A stretch of 34,813 nt of DNA from Balamuthia mandrillaris (taxonomy: Eukaryota > Discosea > Longamoebia > Balamuthiidae). The notes under the pieces are model-generated. The model did no database searches and had not been told where the DNA came from. It saw only the letters and a list, made by a program, of their open reading frames with translations. Positions 1 to 10,254 of this stretch are shown one piece after another. The stretch spans positions 1 to 34,813 of the forward strand of contig JAVKOQ010000469.1 in the NCBI GenBank assembly GCA_031835245.1. Reading direction: 5' to 3'. Within the stretch, counting starts at the first letter, position 1. The number at the start of each line of letters is the position of its first letter. The position numbers and the translations under genes were made by a program.

Positions 1-88
1 GGAGGTCAAAAGGCCGAAGAAATAAGAAAAGGGCACCAATTGGTTTCCATCAAAGGGGCAAACTGGTACTATCAGTTTGGCTTCAACC

Positions 89-887
89 ATGCTCGCTTGG
101 TCTTGGGTTGCAGCGTTGGTTGCTGTGGCAGCACTGCTCTACCTCATCCACGACATTCGGTACCGACGCAGCCGAAGGTCGCTGCCTGGCCCCGAGCCCC
201 TCCCTCTGCTCGGCAACATCCTGCTCTTCGCGCGCAACTGGCAACGGAGGCATTGGCTCCTCTTGGAACTTGGAGTGCGTGTTTCCTTCTCTTCTCTCTC
301 TCTCTCTCTCTCTCTCACTTCTCTCTTACTTTTTTTTGTGGGTTGAAACGAAAAGCAAAAATATGGTCGCACTTTTGAGCTGTGGTTGTTCAAGCATAGA
401 GTCATTAGCACAACGGATCCCGACGTGGCCGACTACGTTCTCAATCGAAACTTCAAGAACTATGTACGTTCTTGCCTTCTCCGTTTTTTTTTAAAAAATT
501 AATGCTTTACAAATGGTGGAATATGATATGTAGGAGAGAGGTCCTCGTCGTCGTGAAGACTTTAAAGAACTGTTGGGCGATGGGTTAGTTTTCTTTCTTT
601 CTCCCTCCTCCTGTTCTGCTTTCTTCTTGTTATTCTTTGTTATTTTGTTCTCCTTCTTCTTTCTTATTCGTCGTTCTTCTCATTCCCACTTAAAAAACAC
701 AACAGCATATTTACAGCGGATGGGCGTGAATGGATGTTGCATAGAAAGTTGGCCAAGCCTCTCTTTCGCACTGCCTACATAGAAAAAGCCATGGTCCCTG
801 TCTTCGCTAAGCACATTCACCACCTTCTTGCCACTTTCGAGGAGGCTGCACGCTCTGGCGAGCCTTTGGACATCGCTCAGGTTGTTT

Positions 888-926
<39 letters not shown>

Positions 927-1674
927 CTAACTTCTTTCTTCTCTCTTTTCTAATGGTATTTCTTGTTAATATCAAACCAGTTATTCATGAGCTTCACAAT
1001 GGCTACATTTTTGGAGCTGGGATTGGGATGTCAGGAAGGAACCATGACTTCCAAGCAGCGCCTTAAGTTCCAAAGAAGCTTCGATGGCACTCAAGTACGC
1101 TGTCGTTTGTCCATCTTCTCCCTCCCTTCTTATACTTCCCTTCTGCATATCTCGCCAATTGGCGTACTGTGTTCTCTTTATTCATTGTTTCTTTGTTTGT
1201 CTCTATTACAGGTAGAGATTATCAGAAGAGCACTGAATCCGTTTCTGCGGTATTCTGCAAATAAAAACATCAAACAGCACGTTGCATATCTTGACAAACA
1301 CGTCTACGCCATTATTCGCCAACGAAAACAAGAGACAGAGGAAGAACTCAGTAAGAAGACAGACATCTTTTCTCAGTTCTTAGCTTTAACTGACGACGAT
1401 GGCAAACCTTTGACAGGTATTTTGTCCTCTTCCTTCGTTCCCTTTTTCATTCATGTTAGTAATGTGTGCTCTCTAGAAAAATACTTAAGGGACGTCTTCT
1501 TGAACTTCCTCATAGCCGGAAGAGATACAACTGCCGCGGTAACCTTAACTCTTTGTTCTTTTTCCTTTTCCTTTTGTAATCTTTGATTTATTAACAGTGG
1601 CGTTGTTCCTTTACAGGCTCTAACATGGGCATTCTATAGTCTCTCATTGAACCCCAAAGTGGAGCAAAAGGTTT

Positions 1675-1716
<42 letters not shown>

Positions 1717-2260
1717 GCTCATTCAAACAACTGACAAAAATCAAACAAAAAATAAGTTGGCAGCAGAAGTCAAACAAATAGTGTCGGGAGAGGTGCCCAC
1801 CTCAGAGGAGATCCACCAACTGACCTTCGCTCGCAATGTCATGACCGAAACCCTTCGTCTCTACCCTTCCGTTCCTTTCGACCTCCGCTTAGCGATCAAT
1901 GAGGATGTGTTGCCCAATGGCACCAAAGTCTTCCCTGGAGACGAGGTGCAGTACACTCCTTTCTGCATGGGACGAACGGAGTACCCAGACGCTCCCTTGC
2001 AGTTTCGTCCGGAGCGTTGGACGGAGGAAAAGGCCAAAGAGGCTTACCTCAAAGGCCTCTTCACCGCGTTTCATCTGGGTCCTCAGACCTGTTTGGGCAA
2101 AGAGATGGCTTACACCGAGGCTGTACAGACGATGTGCTCTGTGGTAAAGCGGTTCCAGCTGAAACTGATGCCTGGAGAGGAGAACAAGACTTATGCTTCC
2201 ACGATCATCCTGACGCCGAAAGATGGAATGATGGTTACCGTCAAGGAAAGAACTTTGTAA
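89..2260 (+). CDS. Cytochrome P450, CYP86/CYP704-like, 9 exons
   Basis: Haem-thiolate monooxygenase, probably an ER-anchored fatty-acid omega-hydroxylase by resemblance to the CYP86/CYP704 group. Exons: 89-274, 356-463, 534-583, 706-880, 981-1094, 1212-1416, 1477-1538, 1617-1670, 1757-2260; all introns are GT-AG and phases agree, giving 485 aa, normal for a microsomal P450. Visible parts: N-terminal hydrophobic anchor followed by a basic stretch and LPGPEPLPLLG hinge; GDGIFTADG-W-LHRKLA (helix C region); AGRDTT in helix I; ETLR (ExxR, helix K); FRPERW; and the Cys-loop FHLGPQTCLG with the haem ligand Cys codon at 2090-2092. The usual Arg of FxxGxRxCxG is Gln here. A TTG at 77 lies upstream in frame, but the ATG at 89 gives the natural anchor start. 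The family is certain; substrate and subfamily are inferred. Confidence 0.93.
292..316. repeat. (CT)n in P450 intron 1
   Basis: Dinucleotide run inside intron 275-355, close to the donor, pyrimidine on the sense strand. Confidence 0.95.
891..924. repeat. (CT)n in P450 intron 4
   Basis: About 17 CT units starting roughly ten bases after the donor at 881; sense-strand pyrimidine. Confidence 0.95.
1678..1713. repeat. (CT)n in P450 intron 8
   Basis: About 18 CT units just after the donor at 1671; sense-strand pyrimidine. Confidence 0.95.
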
Positions 2261-2523
2261 AAGAACAGAAACACAAGAAAGAGCGCTTTTATAAAATACG
2301 AAAGAACGAAAAAAGCCGTTCGTTCAACTTCGGCAGAGAAGCGAAAATGACACGCACATCGTCATTCGCTTCACTGCCTGTCTTTTTCTCTTTCGTGAGT
2401 TGAGCTGTGCTCTTTTAAGGGACCCTTCCAAAAACCGAGCTTCTCTGCAAAATTAAAAGGGCTAGCGTTTAACTTAACGCTCTCCTTCTCTCTTCAAGTT
2501 AAACAGCATAACAACCACAACAA

Positions 2524-2751
2524 ATGGCAGCTGCTGAAGGACGAAAAGTGATCAGCATCACCGACGACGGTTTCCCCTTGGAAAGCCTTCCTCCTCAGGG
2601 AAAGATCACCATCCACTATGACGACGGAACCACGGAGAGCTTCACCGGAACGCCTCAGGACAAGTGGGATCTCGAGGAGAAGTACGGCTTGCCTCACAGC
2701 ACCGATCGAGTGGGTGGCGACTTTGTTTGTCCTGCGTGTGGTCGAGGATAA
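2524..2751 (+). CDS. Small conserved protein ending CPACGRG, copy 1
   Basis: Single-exon 75-aa protein of unrecognised function. The middle reads ISITDDGFP, then ITIHYDDGT, then GTPQDKWDLEEKYGLPH, and the extreme C terminus is CPACGRG. The core looks like a short beta-rich unit (alternating hydrophobics, DDG turns). The only cysteines are the terminal CPAC pair, so any metal site would need two subunits or a partner. No signal peptide or membrane segment is visible. A paralogue lies about 490 bp downstream on the same strand. Conservation between the copies, concentrated on the protein level, supports coding. The function is unknown and I do not assign a family. Confidence 0.85.
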   Translation: MAAAEGRKVISITDDGFPLESLPPQGKITIHYDDGTTESFTGTPQDKWDLEEKYGLPHSTDRVGGDFVCPACGRG

Positions 2752-2876
2752 AAACATACCCGGAAGACAAACAACAAAACGGATGTAACTGTCGGAGGTC
2801 CAAACCTTCTCATCCTGTGAAAAAAAAAAAACAATTGCGCTTTTAATATATTCCCTCTTGAGAATCTCTCACTCTG

Positions 2877-2921
<45 letters not shown>

Positions 2922-3242
2922 TCTCTCTTGACGCGTGCGTTTCTCGCTCAGTCAACGAATGAAGCCATGGGCACACACTTTGGTTGGAGTGGTTGGTGGG
3001 TTCGGCCAATGAATCCATATCGTCAGCTATGGCGCTGCGGCCAAAATTTCGTCACCTTTTTCTCGTGGCCTTATAAGCCAAAAGAGAGCAAAGCAACGAG
3101 TGGCCACGTCAGCCCACTACTATAGGCCCACCAATAAAAAGGCTAACGAAGCAGGAACTCCTTAAAACAAAATATCATTACCCCCCCCAACAAACACAAA
3201 CAACAGCAGCTGGTCGACCAACGAGAGACAAAAAAGACAACC
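2752..3242. other. Spacer between the two paralogues
   Basis: No gene seen. It holds an A-run after copy 1, a (CT)n tract at about 2886-2915, CCAAT-like motifs near 3007 and 3130, and a TTATAAG motif near 3070 that could serve copy 2. The core-promoter reading is inference. Confidence 0.5.
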
Positions 3243-3464
3243 ATGCAGGCAGCTGGAAGAACTGTGGTCAGCATCACCGACGATGGCTTTCCCATGAAGA
3301 GCATGCCGCCCAAAGGCACCATCACCATCCACTACGACGACGGCTCCACGGAGAGCATCATTGGAACGCCCCAGGACAAGTGGGACCTCGAGGAGAAGTA
3401 CGGCTTGCCTCATGGCTCTTCTGAAGACGCTGGTTTCGTTTGCCCTGCTTGCGGTCGTGGATAA
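3243..3464 (+). CDS. Small conserved protein ending CPACGRG, copy 2
   Basis: Tandem paralogue of the gene at 2524-2751: 73 aa, single exon, with the same order of blocks (SITDDGFP, ITIHYDDG, GTPQDKWDLEEKYGLPH, CPACGRG). The copies differ mainly at the N terminus, at ESLPPQG versus KSMPPKG, and in a two-residue gap before the last block. Both keep the terminal CPACGRG, which suggests it is functional. Flanking DNA is not obviously similar, so the duplication is not very recent or its flanks have diverged. The function is not recognised. Confidence 0.85.
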   Translation: MQAAGRTVVSITDDGFPMKSMPPKGTITIHYDDGSTESIIGTPQDKWDLEEKYGLPHGSSEDAGFVCPACGRG

Positions 3465-3557
3465 AAAAACAGCAGACAAACAACAAAACATCCCAAACGT
3501 CTCTCTCTCTCTCTCGTGTTTAAAAGAACGAGCAGAATAACATTATCGTTATTGTTT

Positions 3558-6500
3558 TTAAGAGCTGCCTCTGCCTCGCCCTCTTCCTCCCCTGCTGCTT
3601 CCTCGCCCTCTTCCTCCAGTTGTTCCTGTTCCTGTGGCAGTTTTGTTGGCAGGAGGTTTTTTACTCTTTCGGGCTACTTCTTCTTTCTTCTGTTCGAGGC
3701 GTTTTTGGAGAGCTTCTCTTTTTTCTGGTTTCTTGGTGGTGTTTTGGTGGTGCTGTTGTTGGTGCTGTCGTAACCAATCCTCCCTGGCTTTTTGTTTTGC
3801 ATCCGCTCCACAGCCGTGTACCTCTGGCATACTATTGTAAACAAAAGAAGAAACATTCAAGGAAAGATTGAGGAGAGAAAAGAGATCACAAGAACAAGAA
3901 CAAATAACAATAAGAAAAAGAAGCAGAAGAATAAGAAGAAGAACAACAACAGCAAGAAGGAGAAAAGTGACCTATGGGGGAGACAGTATTTGAGTTTGCA
4001 GAAGGTACAAACTTGCCCGAGCACCGTAACGCCTTTTCCACATTTCTGATAGGCACATTTGTTCCTGTTTTTTTGGTGTAACGAAAAGTGTTACAGATAA
4101 ACAATGGGGAAAAACAGAAAAGAGAATAAAGCAGAAGTCTTTGAATAGAGAATATGGAAGAGGGAAGTTACCGATCAAACCGTCTAAGCAATTCTTCTTC
4201 GGTCATGTCTTTTTCTTTCTTTCCCTCGTCAGGACGATATGTACTCATGTTTGCATTTGAGATTGAGGGCTTGTTTGCTTTCTTCTTATTCTTACCCTTC
4301 TTCGCCTTAGCTCGGTTTTGTTTGTTGGTAGTTTGAGGCAAGAAGCTTGTTGCTACTGAATCAACTTCAGTCACTTTCTTTTCTTTTGTTTCCAAGTACT
4401 TTTGGTGTAGCTTTTGTCTTAACTTTGCTAAATCGTTTTGTGTAATATTACTCTCTTCCTCTTCCTCCCCGTCTTCTTTGTTCTCTTGTTCTTTCTCTTC
4501 CTCTATTTTGTCCTCGTCCTCGTCCTCGTCCTCGTCTTCTTCTTCGGTTCCTTTTTCTTCGTTCTCTTCCTCTTTTTCTTCGTCTTCTACAGTGGATGTT
4601 GACTTCTTCCGAACCACCACTGTTCTTAATTCTTTCTCTCCGATGCTGCTATGTTCAATGTTGTCGGAGTAGTTTTCTGCCACTTCATGAATGAGTAAAC
4701 GTTGGTAGCTGCTCAGTGTAGAAGGGAATGTCATCTCCGTTCTCGAATCATCATTCAAAAATTTAAGTATTGTTACTTTAATATCCTCCTTCTCCTTCTC
4801 CTTCTCCTTCTCCTTCTCCTTCTCCTTCTCCTTCTCCTTCTCCTTCTCCTTCTCCTTCTCCTTCTCCTTCTCCTTCCTTCTTCTCCTTCTCCTTCTCCTT
4901 CTCCTTCTCCTTCTCCTTCTCCTTCTCCTTCTCCTTCTCCTTCTCCTTCTCCTTCCGTAGCGTCAAAGAAGAAGTATCTGAAGCAATTGTGTCTGCAACA
5001 TACATTTCTGCACTCACGTAGTCTCCATGTTCCTCAAAATATTTCACCATTCTCTTCAAGAACGGATCGGAGCTAACCGTCTCGCTGTCACAAATCACGG
5101 AGACGTGTCTTCTCGCTCTCGTAACTGCTACGTTCATCCTTCGTGCCTCCGCCAAGAATCCGACTTGTCTACTCGCATTCGAACGAACCATCGAAATAAC
5201 GATCGCTTCTTTCTCTCTTCCCTGAAAGCCATCCACAGTTGACACTTCGATCTGCGACGTGTCTTCCTGGCTCTTTGTTAAATTGAATGTAGAATCTCGA
5301 AGTTTGGAACGAAGAAGATCAACCTGGGCGTTGTAAGGAGCGATGATGCCAATTTCTTCTTGTTTGAGCCCGGAGGATAACAAAGTTTGAACGTGTCGAC
5401 AAAGCAAATCGGCTTCTCCTTCGTTTGCTTTCGAACCTTCTGTAAAAGACGAAGAAGAAGCTGTTTTATTCTTCTTGTTCTCGTTTATGTTTCGTTCTTC
5501 AACGATGACTTTTTCGTGATAACCGCAACCGAGTGTGTCGATGAGCAGGAGAGGAGCGCTCGTTTCGGGACAAGAGACAACGTGAGGGAGATCGGCTAAT
5601 ACGTGCGCTCGCACTGATTCATCGGCCGTCAACTCTCCTTCATACATTTCCTGTTGTTTATTTATTTCCCAAGAAAACTGTAAGAAAAACCAAACAATAA
5701 ATGAAAGATGAAGCAGCAAATACCTGAGAAGACCATTGCATGATGTCTTGGTGCATTCTATATTGAATTGTAAGTTTTCTTGTGACTTGCGCTCCGTATT
5801 GTTGGACCATACGATCGAACAGAGTTTTCTCCAGCCCTTCTTTTGTGGTTGTTTTCCGGCTAATAATTGTTGGTGGTAACTGTTTATGGTCTGTGTTGTT
5901 TCACTCAGAATAAGTAAAATAAACAAACAGAGGAAACAAAGAATTACCTCCAGCAAGCACCAGTTTATGTCCTTTCAAGATAGGAATCCAGCAACTAGCC
6001 TCCAATGCCTGGGCAGCTTCGTCGATCACAACCATATCAAAGTCGTTTTCATCTTTCATAGAGAAAGAAAGTGAACACCACATCCACGATTAAAAAAGGC
6101 AAGGAATGAAGAAAGAGATAAGGATTACCAAACAGGTTCTTATCGTCACAGCCTGTGTTGGTAGCCAAAATGACGTTGCATTGTTTAAATACCTCCTTGA
6201 CGGCCTTCTCTTCTCTCTGTCGTAGTTCCTTGCGCAAATCCCGCAATTGAGAGTACACTTTGTATCGCTCTTGTCGTCCCTGTGACTTGCCCAAACTCCT
6301 TAGAAAAAGAATTTTAGCCTTCCCAGATGAAAGAAGACGACAGCAGAAGAGAATGAAGGAGGAAGAGATAAACAGGAAAAAAAAGATAAAGAAAACGAAA
6401 AAGAGGGGTACCGTTGAAGAGCAGTCATTTCCTGTCGAACATCCATAGCAAGCGCCGTTTGGTCGGCGTGTTTCAGCCTTGCATCCAGAGAAAGCTCAAT

Positions 6501-7301
6501 GACGGAGGGCAAAAGACGAGCCGGATGGCCCACTCGCACTACTCTCACTCCCGCTTCCTTGCCAAAGCGAGCCAACCGCTCCGCCATGTTATCTACTGCC
6601 ACATTAGAAGGCGCTGTCGCTAAGACTCGCTGTCCTCGCTTGACGGCTTGCAAGATCAATTCAACCACCGTTGTTGTCTTTCCTGTTCCTGGTGGACCAT
6701 GTATCAAAGCTTTATTTTGTTGAGTAAGCTAATCGGAGGCAACGAAGAAGCAAGAAGCAAGAAGCAACATTGAAGGAAGAAAAAAAAGAAGGAATGCAGG
6801 GACTGAAGCATGAAAAAACAAATACCAAGTTCATTGGCACTCAAAGCAAAGTTGATTGCTTCCATTTGAGGCTGATTAAGACCAGCGTTGAAAGGATCCA
6901 CCACCGCAGCATTCCGTTGCTCCGGGACAAAGCTAGGCGGAGCATTTCCAAAGAGAACTTCCAAGAGGCGTCGTTGTCGTGGATCGATGTTGCCGTTATT
7001 GCTCGTGGCTCGTTCTTTGAGACGAAACAGAGCTTTCTTCATTCTCTTGTAGGTAACATCGTTGGCAAGACGGGTTAAAGTGAACTTGTTGTTGTTGGAT
7101 GGATGAACAAAAGAAGAGGAGGAGGCAGAGGAAGAGTCCTCATCGGAGAGCTTGGAAAAAGCGATGGTGAGCGAAGAGGTGGAGAGGCGATAGACAACGC
7201 CGCTGTTGCCTCCTCCACCTTTGCCTCCTGGATCAGCAGTTAAACTGGGAAGAGGAGCGCTCGATAGCGTTAGTGCCACTATGTCGCCTGTTTTATTGTT
7301 C

Positions 7302-7334
<33 letters not shown>

Positions 7335-7825
7335 GTTAAGTGACAGAGAGAGAGAGAGAGAGAGAGAGAGGAGTGAAAACAAGAGGAGAGATCAGAACAA
7401 CGAAGAAAAGGAACGAGAGAATGAGAACACAGAGAACAGGGAACGGGCGAAAGAGAGGACGTGAGAAGCGAGGTACCAGGTTGAAAGCGATGGGCAGGAA
7501 GAGGGACAGCAGGGCCGTTTTTTTGTTGTAGGGCCTTCTCAAGCTTCACCAAAAGCCTACCACCGAGTCCCGTGCGAACGCTCACCACTCTCAGACCTAA
7601 TAGACATTCTCCTTGTCTTTGCAATTCCTGTTTTCAAGAATAAATCAGATTCGCTCTCTGATTTCTCAAAGTCGCACTATGCTCCCCTTTCGACACAAAA
7701 AACGGAACAAAAACCTTTGGAGAGAGTCCTTCGAGCAAAGAAGTGGTTTCTTCTATCTCAGCCTCCCTCTCCTCCTCGATCAGCCGGAACTGCCTCTCCA
7801 AGAAGGCCGCCAAAGCGTCTTCCAT
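3558..7825 (-). CDS. IGHMBP2: IGHMBP2/SMUBP-2-like SF1 helicase with R3H and AN1 domains
   Basis: UPF1-like superfamily 1 5'-3' RNA/DNA helicase; in animals it is ribosome-associated. Exons on the minus strand: 7825-7715, 7627-7477, 7287-6826, 6709-6412, 6298-6129, 6052-5948, 5890-5724, 5650-4172 (contains the repeat), 4064-3972, 3831-3558. Motifs in order: N-terminal helix [20 protein letters not shown] (Walker A), VIDEAAQA (motif II), GDHKQLPP (motif III), QYRMH (motif IV), [10 protein letters not shown] (motif V), VAVTRARRH (motif VI), then R3H ([15 protein letters not shown]) and an AN1 finger C-x4-C-x9-C-x2-C-x4-C-x2-H-x5-H-x-C split over the last two exons, followed by a basic helix and an RG-rich tail. 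About 1,100 aa. Oddity: the KE-coding hexanucleotide repeat at 4785-4955 carries a 7-nt interruption, so the summed exons are one base over a multiple of three. Either the repeat is misassembled, part of it is spliced out, or this allele is frameshifted. Confidence 0.9.
4785..4955. repeat. (CTCCTT)n hexanucleotide repeat in the helicase coding region
   Basis: About 28 units, encoding alternating Lys-Glu in the helicase frame, between motif VI and the R3H domain. Near 4873 the period is broken by a 7-nt interruption (CCTTCTT), switching the frame to Gly-Glu. The R3H frame beyond the repeat is the Lys-Glu frame. Confidence 0.95.
7304..7370. repeat. (GA)n, two tracts in IGHMBP2 intron 2
   Basis: Tracts at about 7304-7331 and 7344-7370, pyrimidine on the sense (minus) strand. 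Confidence 0.93.
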
Positions 7826-8328
7826 TTCCCTTTTCTTTTCTTTTTGTTATGTTGCCTCTCGATGACCACCCCTTGTGCAGCAATTGACCACAAAACCTCC
7901 ATGAGTTGTTAAGAGGTTTAATGACGTCAGTATATCTTTAAAAGGAAAAGAGAAGATTCGGAGCAGAAAATGACACCAAAAGCTGCAGCAATGGTTCAGC
8001 GATCTTATCCGCACGATCTAATATATCAAAACGGGCATCCCATTGGCCCGGCCAAGGGGCAGCAGAAATTTGCAATAAAGGCTCAGTGCAACTCGACAGA
8101 AACAACTTAGCAAACGAATGTCGATTCAACAAAATACCGGCTTTGCTCTCTCTTTCTCTCTCCTCATCTGGCCTTTACTCTCTTATCTTTCCTCTGTGAT
8201 TGCCGGCGCCGAACTAGTTATTCTGCGAGAGCGCTCTCCTTTTTTCTCTCATTTGTGCTTCTCAAGCGTAGTTCTTGGCAAACCGTCTAAAGTTGTAAGG
8301 GCTGCTATAGAGAGAGCGATAATAATAA
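7826..8328. promoter_or_regulatory. Divergent promoter region, IGHMBP2 / low-complexity gene
   Basis: About 500 bp between divergent starts. It contains a perfect palindromic TGACGTCA (CRE/ATF-type site) at 7922-7929, about 100 bp upstream of the helicase start, and a CCAAT-type motif (ATTGG) near 8042. No other gene is seen. The regulatory roles are inferred from motifs only. Confidence 0.5.
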
Positions 8329-9783
8329 ATGTTGAGAACGTGGCCGATAGCAGCTGCTTCCGCTTCAACTTCTTCTCCTCTTCCCCCTTCCTACAACCAC
8401 ACCGCTGCTCCTTCCTATCGTCATCACCCTCATCCTCATCAGCATCACCTTCATCATTGCTCGCATCAGCATCATCCGCACTATCGCCATCAGGTGCCAC
8501 ATTTCCATCCACCCTCCTCTTCTTCTCACTATCCTCATCAGCAACTGTATCCTCATCAACCTTCGCAACATCATGGAACCTCCTTCTCCTTTCCTCCTCC
8601 TCATCAGCAGCAAGCCTCATCTCTTCCTTTCATGTCGGTCGCACCTTCTTCCTCCTCTATAGTACCTCCTTCAACCGCATCTCCTCCAGCGTCGTCTGGT
8701 TGGCCAACAACATCCGTGCCCCAGTGTGATAATAATGTCATTGCTGAGTTGCTGGAAGAAGAAATGAAGGCGATGATGGATGCCATGCTCGATCATCATC
8801 AGCAACAGCAACAGCAGCAGCAGCAACAGGAGGAGGAAGCAGTTGTTGTTGATACAACCGCAGAGGAGCAGGAAGCTGCGTTGCGATTCCTCTTTTCATT
8901 GGTGTCCTCGAACAACAACAGCACCAGTCTTCAACACCCGCAACTGCAGCAGCCAATCACACCTTCTTCTCTTGCGCCCGCTTCATCATCTCCATCTGCT
9001 TCTCCGTCTCCGTCTCCTTCTCCATCCCCTCCATCTTTATCGTCTTCATCATCAAATGTGTCGCTGGATGGCTTTTATCTTCCTCAACATCATCCAACTG
9101 TTGTTGATAACAACATTTTCGTTCCAACCCCGTCTGATCCGTCTCCTCCTCCGTCGCCTCCATCATCTTCTTCTTCCACAAAGAAGAAGAGGAAGAAGAA
9201 AAGAAAGACGAAAAAGTCAAAGAAGCGAAAGAAGACCGAAACGAAGAAAACGCAGAAGAAGAAAACTGCAAAACAAACGCCCGCCATTCCATCTCCGCTT
9301 CTTCCTTCCTCCTCCTCGTCACAAAGTAAACCCATGCTGCCCATGTTGATGGCATCATCTTCGTCTGCATCGCCAGCTTCGTCGTTGTCTCCAACCAGCA
9401 TCATCAAAGCACTCGATGAGAACGTGATGCAACAAAAGTTGATGGGTTATCGTCCGATACTTCCAGCGTTGCAGCCCTTCCTTCGAACGATGCCTTCCAA
9501 GAAGATGACAGCTGTGGAGAGAAGAAGGTTGACCTGGAGAAGCTACTATATGAGACAAAGAGCAAAGAAAGAGAAAGTGCAACAACAAAAACAAAAGGGA
9601 GAAGACGGAAAGCAACGAAAGGAGACGAAGCAGATGAGGAAAAGCAAGGGAAGGAAAAAAGGTGAGAACGAAGAAGTGGAAGAGGAGGGCGTTAGACCGA
9701 TACAGAAAAAGCAAAAGCAGCAGCAACAAGAGTTGAATGAACAAAATGAAACTGGAGTGGTTGGAGGAGGAGATGAAAACTAA
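8329..9783 (+). CDS. Low-complexity His/Ser/Gln/Lys-rich protein, unknown function
   Basis: Uninterrupted 484-codon frame. Order: N-terminal His/Pro/Ser-rich region (residues about 20-100), an acidic helix (VIAELLEEEMKAMMDAMLD) running into polyGln (about 145-165), Ser/Pro-rich region, a Lys-rich block (about 285-325), then a non-repetitive segment around MGYRPILPALQPFLRTMP and MTAVERRRLTWRSYYMRQR (about 380-425), and a charged tail. The non-repetitive segment is the only part likely to be a conserved motif; the Lys block could be a nuclear localisation signal. I recognise no family. AATAAA-type polyadenylation signals follow near 9843-9855. The length of the open frame in biased sequence supports coding, but an unseen upstream exon cannot be excluded. 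Confidence 0.7.
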   Translation: MLRTWPIAAASASTSSPLPPSYNHTAAPSYRHHPHPHQHHLHHCSHQHHPHYRHQVPHFHPPSSSSHYPHQQLYPHQPSQHHGTSFSFPPPHQQQASSLPFMSVAPSSSSIVPPSTASPPASSGWPTTSVPQCDNNVIAELLEEEMKAMMDAMLDHHQQQQQQQQQQEEEAVVVDTTAEEQEAALRFLFSLVSSNNNSTSLQHPQLQQPITPSSLAPASSSPSASPSPSPSPSPPSLSSSSSNVSLDGFYLPQHHPTVVDNNIFVPTPSDPSPPPSPPSSSSSTKKKRKKKRKTKKSKKRKKTETKKTQKKKTAKQTPAIPSPLLPSSSSSQSKPMLPMLMASSSSASPASSLSPTSIIKALDENVMQQKLMGYRPILPALQPFLRTMPSKKMTAVERRRLTWRSYYMRQRAKKEKVQQQKQKGEDGKQRKETKQMRKSKGRKKGENEEVEEEGVRPIQKKQKQQQQELNEQNETGVVGGGDEN

Positions 9784-9910
9784 TGAAGAAGTCAAACAAG
9801 CAAAAAAAAAGGTTGTCGAACAAAAAAGATGCCACGTGTAAATAATAAATAATAAAAAAAGAAGAGTCTTCCAAAAAGGTTGTTTTCTCGTTCGTTGTTT
9901 ACATCCTTGA

Positions 9911-10214
9911 TTAGGACACTGCAACCGTTTGCTCGATCGCTTCAGTGACTTCAGGAGGAATGTCGGCGAGACTGCCATTGCAAAAGTACTGCACGAGTCC
10001 AGTGAAAGCAAACAAAACAAAGAGGACGATACCGTGATTAGCAGTCTGGCTTTGAAAGAAGCCGCCAATGGAGGCAGCTGTGGCAGCGCTAATGATCAGC
10101 AAAGTCATGCTGATGGTGTAGTTGGGAGATTCCCATGCGTACTCCTTTGTCAATCCGTAGAAGCAAAAGACCTGCAAAGAATAGATGAACAAAACAAAGA
10201 AAAAGCAAAAAACA

Positions 10215-10254
<40 letters not shown>

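Noticed and set aside
2524-3464. Complete zinc ribbon in the CPACGRG proteins
   Set aside because: Each protein has only one CxxC pair, so a full four-ligand site within a single chain is not possible.
3558-3860. Separate small RG-rich gene on the minus strand
   Set aside because: MPEVHGCG completes the AN1 zinc finger begun in exon 4064-3972; it is the last exon of the IGHMBP2-like gene.
4168-4758. Independent acidic R3H protein
   Set aside because: Its end coincides with a donor (CG|GTAAC) leading in phase to the AN1 exon, so it belongs to the helicase gene.
4702-5076. Plus-strand frame with polyLeu and Ser-Pro repeats
   Set aside because: Shadow of the hexanucleotide repeat in the helicase gene on the other strand.
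6704-7624. Single 306-aa minus-strand protein with SLSLSL stretches
   Set aside because: It reads through introns; the Ser-Leu repeats are translated intronic (CT)n.
8118-8729. 203-codon plus-strand frame and acidic minus-strand frame 8249-8620
   Set aside because: Both overlap the longer, better supported 484-codon frame and reflect its skewed composition.
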